A stretch of 64,000 nt of DNA from positions 1 to 64,000 of the forward strand of contig JBFWUF010000014.1 in the NCBI GenBank assembly GCA_050247435.1, written 5' to 3'. The position numbers were made by a program, and so were the translations under genes. Of this stretch, positions 9,601 to 19,407 are shown one piece after another. A model generated the notes under the pieces. That model was not told the DNA's origin. It saw only the letters and a program-made list of their open reading frames with translations, and did not search any database. The DNA comes from JAJVID01 sp050247435 (GTDB lineage Bacteria > Acidobacteriota > Blastocatellia > RBC074). The stretch's first letter is position 1, and each line of letters opens with the position of its first letter.

Positions 9601-11970
9601 CTAAAAGAAGATAAAATTCAAACCGGTGTTGAACGTTTGCAGTTTGGTCAGCGCGTTGACGTTCTCCAGAAAATTATTCGTGCGCGCGAAGCGGTTCGAA
9701 TATCGAATGAAGTAATTAGCCTGCGCCTTCCTGAAACGATTCTCGCTCTCGCGGGTCAGCCGGTAATTCCATTGCAGGTCGAGTTCGATGTTGCGGCTGT
9801 CGTTCGTGCGCGCCAGATCGCCCGCGCCGACTGTGGCGAACGTGGCGTTCACGCTCTGCCGCGCGCTGACCTGCCAGTTGGCGCCTAACCCGAAACGCAG
9901 CGTGCGGTTGGTGGCCACCTGTTCGCGGTTGTTGGCGTCCTCGAAGTTCACGTCGAAATTGATTTCGAGCGTCGTCAGCGGGTTCCAGCCGACAGTCACG
10001 CCATGCACGAAATTTTGCAGGTCGGAGCGCTCGCGTCCGATGGCCCGGTTGTCCTGCAGCGAGTGATTCAAGGTATAGGCCACGCGGAACTGTTTGAACT
10101 GCCATTCGGAGGTGAACGTCTGGGTGACGTTCGCCTGATCCGGAATCGCGCCCGGCTCTTCGAAGCCGCCGCCAATCGGGATGAAATCGGCGGATGCGCG
10201 CACACGCTCGAAGGTGTAGCCGATGCGAGGCAGAAACGGATTGGGCAGCGCGGAGGGCCGCAAGCTGAACAATCCCAGCAGCGGCGTGTTGACGGCGAAG
10301 GCCGCGCGCCGCGTGTTGGTGCGCAGAATCGTTTGAATACCAGCCAGATTGTCGTTCAACCGTGTGTGCGCGGCGGTGAAATTCAATTCGCCGAACGATC
10401 CGATGAACTCGACCTGGTTCTGCTGCAAGTCGGGCTGGGCCGAAGCGCCGATGCTTTTGAAGAGCGGATCAACGCGTTCGTACCGCACGTTCAAAGTTAG
10501 ATTGAATTTCTTCGGCTCGATTGCGGCCCGCGCGTCCTGCGCCGCCTGCTCGTTCGCGCCGCCGCTTGCGTTCGCCCCGCCAGCAGGTTTGATGATCACG
10601 AACGAAAATTCTTTCAGCAGATCGAGGCTCGCGTCCACGTAACGCGCGTTGCGCGTGGTCCGGCGCGAAGCCACGACGCTGGCGCCCTGATTCAGAAGCG
10701 GGTCTTCGGGGTTGACGAACTGGCTGCGCGTGAAACCGGCATCCAATCGCGCGCGTTCGGTTTTGTCTTTGGCCAGCAGCCGCGCGCTCAATCCGCGGCT
10801 GCGTTCGGCGTCATTGATGTTGGTCTGGTTGAAATTCCGCCGGTTCGATTGAAACCACGCGTCAACCACGCCGCCTTCAACTCTCAATCCGCCCGGACGC
10901 TTCAACAACTCCAGGCCCAGAACCCCACCGAACAAACTGTGCCGCCGATTCCTCAATCCGAAGAAGTTGCCCCAGCCGACGATGTTCGTGGCGTTCATCG
11001 CCACCAGTCCCACATCAACGCGCGAGTTGACCGGCATGGTGAACGTCAGCCCGCGGCTGCTGAAGCTGTTGATCAGATGGCGATGCGCGCCGAACGACGA
11101 ATGACCGACGATGAATTTGCGCGAGCCGTGCTGGAACTGCATCAGGTAGGACGACAGATCAATTCTCGGCGCGCGGTCTTGCAGATCGCCGAACCGCAGG
11201 GCTTCATTGCGAAAACTCGATCCGACGATTTCGTAGTTGCTTTGCATGTTGAACGCGCCGCGCCCCATCTCGCTCCTCCACGTTCCGTTGATCGCCGCAT
11301 CGGCGAAGGTCGGCCGGTCGGACCTGTTTGAATCCGGGAAATGAGTCTCGGCGAATTGAGATTTGAAGCCGATGTTGAGTTGCGGCGCCATATCGAATTT
11401 CTCGAAGCCGAAGCGGCGTTTGACGGCCTGCTGATCGGCTTGCGCCGGCTGCGCCTGATTGGCGTTTGCATCCGCCGCTTGTGGCTGCGGGGTTTCGCCG
11501 TTGACGGCGCCGTCGGTCTGCGCCGGTTGCGAATCAGCGGTGGGCGCGCCGCCCGCGCCAACGCGCAGAGTGAAACGCGCCAACTCCTTCCACTCGCCGT
11601 TGAGAGCGGCCAGGTAAACCTCGACCTCAGTCTCACCCACTGGCAGCCGTAGCGTCCTCGCGCCGTATCTCAAACTTTTCGTGGAAACCAGAAAGAGGTC
11701 AGTCAAATCGGTCGCGCCGATGAGCACGGCCAGACGGCCTTCGCCGGGCGCAAGCTCGCGGCTCAGCGTCAACTCAATCGGCTCGTCTGGCGCGACGGAC
11801 TGTTTGTCGGCAAAGCTGGCCTGCACGGTCAGAGCCTGTGCGCCCGGCTCCTGCCTGACTTCGGCATTCACGCCGAGCAAAGCCCACGCGAACAGCACGG
11901 CCACGCCTGACAGAATCAGCGCGCCCGGCCTGCCGGCGCGCTTGATGGTGAGTTTGAGAAATCCGCGCAT
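9601..11970 (-). CDS. Outer-membrane beta-barrel protein, unknown substrate
   Basis: 789 residues from the ATG at 11968-11970. The frame is open further up to 12216, but that part runs through a repeat element. The N-terminus is a long signal sequence (GALILSGVAVLFAWALLGVNA). A soluble beta-domain follows (about 30-125), then an alanine/glutamine-rich linker. The remaining 600 residues alternate in short strands with aromatic girdle residues and end in NTGLNFIFF, a terminal phenylalanine typical of barrels inserted by BamA. I see no TonB box or plug domain, so a porin-like or scaffold role is more likely than a TonB-dependent receptor. It is flanked by exported proteins of unknown function, upstream and downstream. 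Confidence 0.7.
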   Translation of the reverse strand: MRGFLKLTIKRAGRPGALILSGVAVLFAWALLGVNAEVRQEPGAQALTVQASFADKQSVAPDEPIELTLSRELAPGEGRLAVLIGATDLTDLFLVSTKSLRYGARTLRLPVGETEVEVYLAALNGEWKELARFTLRVGAGGAPTADSQPAQTDGAVNGETPQPQAADANANQAQPAQADQQAVKRRFGFEKFDMAPQLNIGFKSQFAETHFPDSNRSDRPTFADAAINGTWRSEMGRGAFNMQSNYEIVGSSFRNEALRFGDLQDRAPRIDLSSYLMQFQHGSRKFIVGHSSFGAHRHLINSFSSRGLTFTMPVNSRVDVGLVAMNATNIVGWGNFFGLRNRRHSLFGGVLGLELLKRPGGLRVEGGVVDAWFQSNRRNFNQTNINDAERSRGLSARLLAKDKTERARLDAGFTRSQFVNPEDPLLNQGASVVASRRTTRNARYVDASLDLLKEFSFVIIKPAGGANASGGANEQAAQDARAAIEPKKFNLTLNVRYERVDPLFKSIGASAQPDLQQNQVEFIGSFGELNFTAAHTRLNDNLAGIQTILRTNTRRAAFAVNTPLLGLFSLRPSALPNPFLPRIGYTFERVRASADFIPIGGGFEEPGAIPDQANVTQTFTSEWQFKQFRVAYTLNHSLQDNRAIGRERSDLQNFVHGVTVGWNPLTTLEINFDVNFEDANNREQVATNRTLRFGLGANWQVSARQSVNATFATVGAGDLARTNDSRNIELDLQWNYRLTRESENRFRKAQANYFIRYSNRFARTNNFLENVNALTKLQTFNTGLNFIFF

Positions 11971-11984
11971 GATAGTTCTCTCAA

Positions 11985-12224
11985 AGCGTGTTTTGAAATT
12001 CGCTTCAGTCGCTTGTTTTTCCTTAGCCCAGCCGTTCACGGCTGGGAGAGCAAGCATTGAAGAATAACAAGGGCGGTTTACCGTCCTTTCGATTGGCTTT
12101 AGCCGCGTGTCGTTTGTGGCTAAAGCCTCACGGCAAGCCCGGTGAACCGGTCTAAACAAACTTTCGCCGCTTTCCCCACCCGTGAACGGCTGGGCTAGCG
12201 AAAAAGGCAATTTCAAAACACGCT
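11985..12224. repeat. 240-bp nested fold-back element
   Basis: The outer arms AGCGTGTTTTGAAATT (11985-12000) and its exact complement (12209-12224) enclose several smaller hairpins. These include AGCCCAGCCGTTCACGGCTGGG near 12024-12046, its inverted partner near 12176-12196, and a GGCTTTAGCC/GGCTAAAGCC stem near 12098-12128. It has the shape of a short non-autonomous element with terminal inverted repeats, but I see no flanking target duplication and no coding capacity. It lies directly upstream of the beta-barrel gene and must be part of its leader or promoter region. Confidence 0.7.
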
Positions 12225-12234
12225 CTCAAAGCTG

Positions 12235-12263
12235 AGGTGGGACACAGCCAAATCGCCCCACCT
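12235..12263. repeat. Hairpin, copy 2 of the GTGGGACA family
   Basis: Arms AGGTGGG (12235-12241) and CCCACCT (12257-12263). The interior contains CACAGCCAAAT, the reverse complement of part of the copy at 15054-15082. It follows the stop of the minus-strand gene at 12296. Confidence 0.6.
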
Positions 12264-12295
12264 TGCCGGTCACTCGATCGTTTTCATGTGGCGTT

Positions 12296-13024
12296 TCAAT
12301 TCCTGGCTGTCGCTTTGCCCGCGCCCTCGATCACTACGATAAATTCTTCCAGGACACCGGCGCTGCCCCCGACCACGCCCGGCGTGCGAATGCTCTCTTT
12401 CCTGCCCTTGATCTGTTCTTCGTGATTGACAACGACTTTGCCTTTGCCTTCGCCCACGCGAGCCACGTTATCAATCAGGTCGCGCTGTTTGAGAGTGGTG
12501 AAGCCAGCCACCGCGGCGGTCAGTGTGCGCGCGCTCGTGTTGATCTCAGCCCTTTTGGCGTTCAGCGAGCCGATAGGCGAAGAAGTGTTCTCGGTGGAAA
12601 GATTGCTTACGAACGAAACCTTTTTGCCGTCCACCGACACCTCGAACGGCAGATTGAGCGACAACAGACCGGTCACGGGGTTGAGGTTGACCTTGCCCGC
12701 GCGCTGGAGTCGAATGCTGAGCTTGCGGCCCTTCTGGCTGGTCGGGCTCCAGACATGGCTCGTGTTGACGTCTTTGCCGGAGGCGACTTCAGCCACGCTG
12801 GCTGTGAAGTTGACCGAGCCTTTGGCCTCGTCAATCACTTCCCACTTGCCATTGGCCGCCTTCTTGCACAGCCGGACTTTCAAATCCACCGCCGCATCGC
12901 GCTGTTTGGTCACGACGTTGGCGGCGAAAACGCCGAAGGCGACGAACATCGTCAACGCCACGAGCAACGAGAGCTTCAGGCCCCGGCGGGAATTGAGACT
13001 GATAGATTTGCGATTGAATGACAT
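12296..13024 (-). CDS. Exported protein with GGSAGxLxEFxVVI C-terminal motif
   Basis: 242 residues of unknown function. A near-perfect ribosome site (AAGGAGGAAAC) precedes ATG 13022-13024. The N-terminus (SRRGLKLSLLVALTMFVAFGVFAAN) is a signal peptide or anchor and resembles that of the next gene upstream (ISLNxxxRRGLxLS in both). The body is predicted beta-rich, with several hydrophobic-polar alternations. The last 25 residues (GVVGGSAGVLEEFIVVIEG) match a gene remnant at 14642-14741, which suggests a conserved sorting or attachment tail. It belongs to the exported cluster of 8.2-14.7 kb. Confidence 0.6.
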   Translation of the reverse strand: MSFNRKSISLNSRRGLKLSLLVALTMFVAFGVFAANVVTKQRDAAVDLKVRLCKKAANGKWEVIDEAKGSVNFTASVAEVASGKDVNTSHVWSPTSQKGRKLSIRLQRAGKVNLNPVTGLLSLNLPFEVSVDGKKVSFVSNLSTENTSSPIGSLNAKRAEINTSARTLTAAVAGFTTLKQRDLIDNVARVGEGKGKVVVNHEEQIKGRKESIRTPGVVGGSAGVLEEFIVVIEGAGKATARN

Positions 13025-13120
13025 GTTTCCTCCTTGAGTTTCAGGCGACGGCAAGCCGCCGCCTGATGATTGCGGCGCGGACAAGGGAGTCCCCCGCGCG
13101 CGTGAAAAGTTGTTGCCGGC

Positions 13121-13948
13121 TCAATTGAATGTTTTGGTGGCGCTGCAAATGATTGACGAACGGCCAATCGGAGTGACTGTCGCCACGATATCCCTGACGC
13201 CTGGCCGCAGGTTCGAGCCGATGATCCGAACGAATACTTTGCGCGCCGAGATCAGAACTCGCTCTTTCCCGCGATTGCCGGTGACGGTGAAAGGCTTCAG
13301 TTTGACCTCGACTTCAAATTCCTTCGCTGTATCGCACGGCAGCTTCGTGAAGTCCCAGGACACATCCTCGCCGCCATCGGCGACTCTGGTTTCTATGTTT
13401 TGAGCACGCCCCAATCCGCTCTTGAGATTGGAGATGACCGTGACTGTGACCTTTGTCTTTTTAACTTCCTCCCGCCGGCCCTTGTTCAGGTTGAGCAGCC
13501 CGCCCTTGACCGCTATGGTCACGCTGCTCGATGAGACGCCAGCGGAGGCGACTCCCTCGAGTACCTTGTTGTTATCCAGCGTCACTTGCGCCGAGGCCGA
13601 GACGCCGCTGACTTTCAGGTCGCCGGGAATCTGCCCCACTTGAAAATTCACCTTCACCTTTCGTCCATCCGTGGTCAGCAGATTCTCGACGCTGTTGATG
13701 GTGATCGGCACGCTGCATCCCGAAGGGCACACGCCGTTCAACTCCGCCCCGAAAATCTGGGGCGGCGCCAACGCCGCCGCTTCTTCCGCCACAGCCCGCG
13801 ACAGATTGATCTTCGCGCCATTCGCCGACGTCGATTGATGGCGAGGCGCGGACACCAGCAGCCATCCAAGCAAAAGCGCGCAGGCGAGCGGAAACGACAG
13901 CCGCAAGCCACGACGCTTATTTTGTTGATTCAGGGAAATCTCGTTCAT
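13121..13948 (-). CDS. Exported protein of unknown function
   Basis: 275 residues. GGAGGACAACC precedes ATG 13946-13948. The signal segment RRGLRLSFPLACALLLGWLLVSA is preceded by ISLNQQNK, closely like the gene at 12296-13024, so the two export signals share ancestry. The mature part has a possible disulphide loop (GVCPSGCSVPI) and long stretches of alternating valine, serine and threonine (VSGVSASAQVTL, SSSVTIAVKGG, VTVTVISNLKSG) typical of beta-sandwich surface proteins. There is no recognised catalytic motif. It lies between two other exported genes with gaps of about 100 and 31 bases. Confidence 0.6.
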   Translation of the reverse strand: MNEISLNQQNKRRGLRLSFPLACALLLGWLLVSAPRHQSTSANGAKINLSRAVAEEAAALAPPQIFGAELNGVCPSGCSVPITINSVENLLTTDGRKVKVNFQVGQIPGDLKVSGVSASAQVTLDNNKVLEGVASAGVSSSSVTIAVKGGLLNLNKGRREEVKKTKVTVTVISNLKSGLGRAQNIETRVADGGEDVSWDFTKLPCDTAKEFEVEVKLKPFTVTGNRGKERVLISARKVFVRIIGSNLRPGVRDIVATVTPIGRSSIICSATKTFN

Positions 13949-13979
13949 GGTTGTCCTCCATTCTGGCATTCCGGCCTTA

Positions 13980-14528
13980 CTACTTTTTCTGCTCGACGGG
14001 GAAGCTGCCCGATTTGATGGCCGTCCGCAGGATCTCCTTCTTCACCGCTTCGTCCACGATCACTAATGTCGCGGTCGCCTTGAGGGTGAAGGTCTTGGCG
14101 AAGACGCCATTCGGCATCGGCAGTTTGATTTCGTGGATTATCTGGTTGCCGCGAAAATCTTCCGCGATAAGCTTCTTGACCGGCGTTGTTGACCCGTCAG
14201 TGTTCCTGGTGACCAAATCCACTTCCACCTGTTTCAGCCTGGCGGTGTCGGGCAGGAGTATCCCCAACTTGACGATCACCGGCACCAGAAGACCCTTGCC
14301 GCCGGGAGCGCTTGTGGCGCCCGCCTGATTCCTGGTCACTTCGTGTATCACAAGGCGGGCGGAAACGGCGCTCGGCTTCTTCTCCGCAATGATCTTGCCG
14401 CCCTTCGCGCCGGAATCTTTCGGCGCCGGTTTGGCTTCACTTTTCTTCTGCGCCAACGCCGAAAGCGACAGAACCGCGCAGAGAGCCGTCAATGCAGTCA
14501 ATTTGAGCAAATGCGAGTAGCGAATCAT
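13980..14528 (-). CDS. Small exported protein of unknown function
   Basis: 182 residues from ATG 14526-14528, which has AGGAGG six bases upstream. Signal peptide with the core LLKLTALTALCAVLSLSALAQ, cut probably after LAQ. A lysine/alanine-rich segment (KKSEAKPAPKDSGAKGGK) follows, then a beta-rich domain. I find no family motif. It is the first intact gene of the exported cluster that ends with the barrel and the protein at 8185-9483. The good ribosome sites throughout the cluster suggest high expression. Confidence 0.6.
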   Translation of the reverse strand: MIRYSHLLKLTALTALCAVLSLSALAQKKSEAKPAPKDSGAKGGKIIAEKKPSAVSARLVIHEVTRNQAGATSAPGGKGLLVPVIVKLGILLPDTARLKQVEVDLVTRNTDGSTTPVKKLIAEDFRGNQIIHEIKLPMPNGVFAKTFTLKATATLVIVDEAVKKEILRTAIKSGSFPVEQKK

Positions 14529-14641
14529 GGATCCTCCTATGTTGATTGGCGCGCGAATGATCTGATCCGGCCGCGGCGCGTTGGCGCGCCTCATCGCGCC
14601 GCGGCTGGTATTCAACCAGCAAAGCTTCTATTCCGGCGGGA

Positions 14642-14741
14642 TCATTTGGCGACGGCGTTGCCCTCGCCTTTGATCACCACCACCAACTCATCAAGAATGC
14701 CTGCGCTGCCACCGACGCTTCCCGGTCTGAATCATTCGCAT
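14642..14741 (-). pseudogene. Remnant of a paralogue of the 12296-13024 gene
   Basis: A good ribosome site (GAGGAGG) and an ATG at 14739-14741 are followed within 20 bases by sequence that, in another frame, encodes PGSVGGSAGILDELVVVI and then KGEGNAVAK with a TGA at 14642-14644. This is the C-terminal tail of the 12296-13024 protein (GVVGGSAGVLEEFIVVIEG, then AGKATARN). The tail frame has no start codon, being closed by TGA just upstream. The simplest reading is a paralogue that lost nearly its whole middle by deletion and is now out of frame. Confidence 0.65.
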
Positions 14742-15053
14742 TGTGTTTTCCTCCTCTTGAAGCCACGTCAGGCGGAGCGTCACATCCCGATGGCGATTGC
14801 CGGTGGGTTCAGACGCCACGCCGCTCAGTGTTGATAGGGAGACTTGAAAGAAATTTGTTACAGCGGTTTTCATTAAAGCGAATCGAAACCACTAAAGTTA
14901 TTGGGAAGAGACTCTCCGCCATGCTCTCTTCCCACGTCGTTCAACAACGCGGGCATAGTAGCCAGCGACGGGCGGCGAAGTCTTAAACGCCCATTGAAAT
15001 CTCTATAAAAGATTTTCAAAACGGTAGGGAGTAGCTGAGCGAGTAGGCCGGCG

Positions 15054-15082
15054 AGGTGGGACAATTTGGCTGTGTCCCACCT
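15054..15082. repeat. Hairpin, copy 3 of the GTGGGACA family
   Basis: Perfect 10-bp arms AGGTGGGACA (15054-15063) and TGTCCCACCT (15073-15082) with interior ATTTGGCTG. The interior is shared with copies at 8150 and, inverted, at 12235. Confidence 0.7.
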
Positions 15083-15134
15083 GATCCGCTTGTTGGCGTC
15101 AAAGGGCTTGGAATCCACACGGCTGAGTCATACA

Positions 15135-15260
15135 AAGAATTTCAGCCACCAATAAACACGAATATTTGCGAATGGCGGTAAGGGGATGGAAAACAAATGA
15201 ACTCTCAGGATCAAGAAAGGGATTCGTGTTCATTCGTGTTCATTCGTGGCTGAAATCTTT
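15135..15260. repeat. Fold-back repeat, ATTCGTGTTC family, copy 1
   Basis: The left arm near 15139-15163 (TTTCAGCCAC...AACACGAAT) pairs with the right arm at 15222-15256, which is built of 10-base units ATTCGTGTTC, ATTCGTGTTC, ATTCGTGGCTG. Two further copies lie at 16341-16441 and 17133-17256. Copies 1 and 2 bracket the decayed ligase gene. Confidence 0.75.
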
Positions 15261-15287
15261 TTCTTAATTGCTATGGATCGGAGCGCG

Positions 15288-16283
15288 CTACGTTGACGCG
15301 ACATCGGAATCAATCGCCTCGAAGCCCTGTCGCACGGCGCAACCCAGACGACGCCCGCATTCGAGCGCGATCTTTTCGTCGCGCCCGCCTCCGGTCGTGA
15401 TGAGTTTGAGCGATGAAAGATCGAAATGATCAATCGCCGGATGGCGCGCCAACGCCAGCGCCGCCTGCGACATCAGGCAGGCTTTGGTCATGCGGTAGAC
15501 CTCGATTGTCCGCAGGAACTCATCGGGATCGAAGCGCGGCAGCGTCACCACGGTAACGCCTCGCCAGAGCGCATGCGTCATCAGCATGAATGTTCCGTAA
15601 CCGCGAGACACCGGAGCGACGCCCGCGACCACGTCACTTTCGTCAACCCCGGAAACCGCATCGAACCGGCAGATGTCCGCGACCAAACTGTAGTGTGTGC
15701 GCGTCAGGGCTATATCCCTTCCTGAAACGCGGCTTGGATAGAGCAATGCAACCGGATCATTGCGCGGATCAATCAGCGCGTTGGTCGGCGCTTCGGAAGG
15801 CGTCATCACGCTTTCAAACAACTCGGCGAATGGCAGCGCGCCTTCGTCGTGATCGAAGGTGATGATCTCGCGCACATTCGACCTTTCAGCCGCCGCCAGA
15901 GCTTTGTCAATGAGTTGCGAGGTCGTGATCAGGAGCTTTGCGCCGGAGTCGTTGAGTTGGTAGGCCAATTCGTCAACCGTGCGGCGCGGATTCACCGTTG
16001 TGACAACCCCGCCGATCGTGGCTATCGCGTGAAACGCGACAGCGTATTCGGGCGAGTTCGGGCTATAGATCGCAAAGACGTCCCCTTTGCGATAACCGCG
16101 GCAGACAAGACTTTTGGCCGTGTGCCGCACGCGCTGCGCCAATTGCGAGTAACTGATCGTGCGCCCGCTCAATCCGTCAATCAGCGCCGGTTTGCCGCTC
16201 AACTGATTCGCGCGTTGCAAAACGAAAGGCGTTAAAGCTATTTCGGGGACCGTGACATCGGAATAGTGACCTTGAAAAATCAT
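15288..16283 (-). pseudogene. Degenerate, truncated acyl-CoA ligase-like gene
   Basis: 331 residues related to the N-terminal two thirds of 4-coumarate:CoA-ligase-like AMP-binding enzymes (FVLQRANQLSGKPALIDG; GDVFAIYSPNSPEY; FHAIATIGGVVTTVNP). Working members have about 500-560 residues. Here the C-terminal adenylate-forming subdomain is missing. The key ATP loop, normally (S/T)SG(S/T)TGxPKG, reads YPSRVSGRDIALT. The A5 motif (YGxTE) is replaced by QGFEAIDSD. Catalysis therefore looks impossible. The frame is still open, so it is either a young pseudogene or a protein reused as a binding domain. Fold-back repeats flank it on both sides. Confidence 0.7.
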
Positions 16284-16340
16284 CTCTTCTCTCTCTGCTC
16301 CTTAACCTTATTTTTTGGTGGTGGATAAATGAGGAAGAAT

Positions 16341-16441
16341 ATTTCAGCCACGAATGAACACAAATTGCCACGACTGAGGCAAAAACTTATGACTGACAAG
16401 CATTACCTATTCGTGTTCATTCGTGTTCATTCGTGGCTGAT
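16341..16441. repeat. Fold-back repeat, ATTCGTGTTC family, copy 2
   Basis: The left arm from 16341 (ATTTCAGCCACGAATGAACA) pairs with the right arm at 16409-16440, which contains ATTCGTGTTC twice and then ATTCGTGGCTGA. Same layout as copies at 15135 and 17133. Confidence 0.8.
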
Positions 16442-16808
16442 CCCACCTCATTGCTCCATTACCATTTTTTTTGTACATCATGAATTCCCCGCGCAAAAGA
16501 GGCGATTGGAAAGCCTCCACGAGAAACGCCACAGAGGAACCGAACACGGCAATGGCGTCTGCGCGGTAGCGCCATTGGCGTTCGGTTGCCCTGCGGCTGT
16601 ATCGCCGTTTTATCGCGGCGAACCTGACGCTGGCGGGAAGACGCGGACTTACGGCCGAGAATGAACCAGGCGATGCAATGAAGTGATGAAGCCGTTCGCT
16701 TCTTCGCCCGATTTCACCCGCCGCGCTGAGCGCCCTCCCCCAGACTCCTGAAAATTCAAAATCTGACGTTATCTCCTCCCGCGAACTGTCAAATACCGTT
16801 CGTGGATC

Positions 16809-16944
16809 GTTTTGGAGCGCCGGCCTCAATCCGGCCCCTGAGCGCAAAGGGGCCAAAACGAAATGCAACACCCCTGCCGCCCTCATCATCAGCCCCTGGC
16901 CTTCATTCTCGCGGAAACCGCGATTGAGCGGCGGCGCTCCAAAC
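16809..16944. repeat. Fold-back repeat, GGAGCGCCGG family
   Basis: GTTTTGGAGCGCCGGCCTCA at 16809-16828 pairs imperfectly with the segment at 16922-16944 (GATTGAGCGGCGGCGCTCCAAAC on the plus strand, cut here by mismatches). An inner hairpin GGCCCC/GGGGCC lies at 16833-16854. No coding role. Confidence 0.55.
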
Positions 16945-17132
16945 TTGTTTGGGATCTGGTTGAATCTCCAATCCCTGCTCATCTGCGTGCGGAAGATAGC
17001 CGGGATGCGCGGAAGAAGTCTTGAAGCCGAGTTGAAATTTAGTTGAAAGATTTTTGAAAGGCGGAGTAAAGGCGAGAGAACGCCAGCGGAGTTGGCGAAG
17101 TATGCGTGACCACGACTTGGGAAGTTGAAATG

Positions 17133-17256
<124 letters not shown>

Positions 17257-17276
17257 TGAATTCCATAAATGCGCTT

Positions 17277-18116
17277 TCACATTTCAGCCACGATCTGAAT
17301 ATCAACCGCGCGCAATCCTTTGTCCTGCTCGGCGCGCACCAGTTTGAACTCAAAAATGTATTTGCGGCTCGGCAGGTCTTGCGCGATGGGGCCGTTCGAC
17401 CCGACGGGCAGGCTGGTGTCGTGAAACCAGGCGGTGCCGTATGGCGAATCGGGATGTTTGGCGTCGGTCATCCAAAGGTTGCTGTCAATGCGTTTCAGGA
17501 AGCGCATGAAGCCGAAGTCGGCTTTGTGGTAATAACAGATGCCGCGCACACGGTGATCAATGCCGCCCCAGGAGTTGTCGTCGTCGTCTCTCTCAACCGG
17601 CAGCAGGTTCGGGATCAGGTAGCCGGACATGAACATGTCGGCTTCGCGGCGCAATTCGGAAGAGACGTTGCGGAAGGCCGTGACTTCGACGCGGCAACCT
17701 TTGTTTTGCAGGGCGCGGACGACCTGAACAAAATCGCCGTCGCCGGTGGCCAGCAGCACGCGGTCGAGATTTTCTGATTGCAGCAGCGCGTCAACGGCCA
17801 GGTCGAGGTCGGCGTTGGCTTTGGCCACGCGGTTGCCGTCTTCGTCCGTGAACCATTTGACCTCTTTCTGGATGACTTTGTATCCGAAGTCGCGCAGCAC
17901 CGAATAGAAGCTGTTGGTGCGGTGAAAGTAGTACGAATCGCGGCGGGCTTTTTCAGCGTCGTAGCTGACGTAAGCGTTCAGGCGGAGGGCTTCGGCGTTG
18001 TCGCGGCAGGCGAATTCGCGCAGGACTTCGTAGCCCATGCCGTAACCGCCGTTGCGGTTGATGTTGGCAACATCAACATACACTCCCACGCGCGCAGTTG
18101 AATTACCCATGGTCAT
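17277..18116 (-). CDS. NYN-domain (LabA/DUF88-like) RNase with cold-shock-like C-terminal domain
   Basis: 279 residues. The N-terminal 165 residues form a PIN-like NYN nuclease domain. The acidic site is visible as VDVANIN (13-20), the conserved ADLDLAVDAL, and LATGDGDF, followed by a helix that carries SSELRREAD. NYN proteins cut or process RNA with bound metal. The C-terminal 85 residues (GICYYHKADFGFMRF...GTAWFHDTS...YIFEFKLV...LRAVDIQIV) follow the strand pattern of a cold-shock/OB fold, with FGF and a WFH element in the RNA-binding positions. The fusion suggests a nuclease with its own RNA-binding tail. The second domain is my reading of the pattern. It is a single gene with repeats downstream. 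Confidence 0.75.
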   Translation of the reverse strand: MTMGNSTARVGVYVDVANINRNGGYGMGYEVLREFACRDNAEALRLNAYVSYDAEKARRDSYYFHRTNSFYSVLRDFGYKVIQKEVKWFTDEDGNRVAKANADLDLAVDALLQSENLDRVLLATGDGDFVQVVRALQNKGCRVEVTAFRNVSSELRREADMFMSGYLIPNLLPVERDDDDNSWGGIDHRVRGICYYHKADFGFMRFLKRIDSNLWMTDAKHPDSPYGTAWFHDTSLPVGSNGPIAQDLPSRKYIFEFKLVRAEQDKGLRAVDIQIVAEM

Positions 18117-18229
18117 AACATTTTTCCCACAAGATAGTTTTTAGTAGACAGGCCTGGCCGTATCAACAAGACGGGGGCGGGCAATAGTATTCATTCTTGT
18201 TCAATCTTGCGCATCCTGTCCGAATGCTC

Positions 18230-19282
<1,053 letters not shown>

Positions 19283-19407
19283 AAATTGGCTAACACGGAT
19301 CAATAGCCCGTCTGTGAGGGCTACGGACACGGTTTCGTAGTTAATTTGGGATTTACGCGCGGCAGTCTACTTCAAATCTCGTTTTTTTCAAATCGCCCCG
19401 GATTCAT

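Larger units (their letters stand above)
14742..15287. other. Non-coding gap with two fold-back repeats
   Basis: No convincing gene. The gap holds a hairpin at 15054-15082 (arms AGGTGGGACA/TGTCCCACCT) and a longer imperfect fold-back at about 15135-15260, described separately. Confidence 0.6.

Noticed and set aside
11971..12216. 82-codon N-terminal extension of the barrel protein
   Set aside because: It is encoded by the fold-back element, and a proper signal peptide begins at 11970. The three translated-repeat cases elsewhere have coupled starts, whereas this one has none.
11985..12224. Insertion sequence
   Set aside because: Terminal inverted repeats are present, but there is no transposase frame and no clear target duplication, so I list it only as a repeat element.
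16407..16982. 191-codon frame on the minus strand
   Set aside because: It runs through fold-back repeats. The apparent protein has no hydrophobic pattern or ribosome site.
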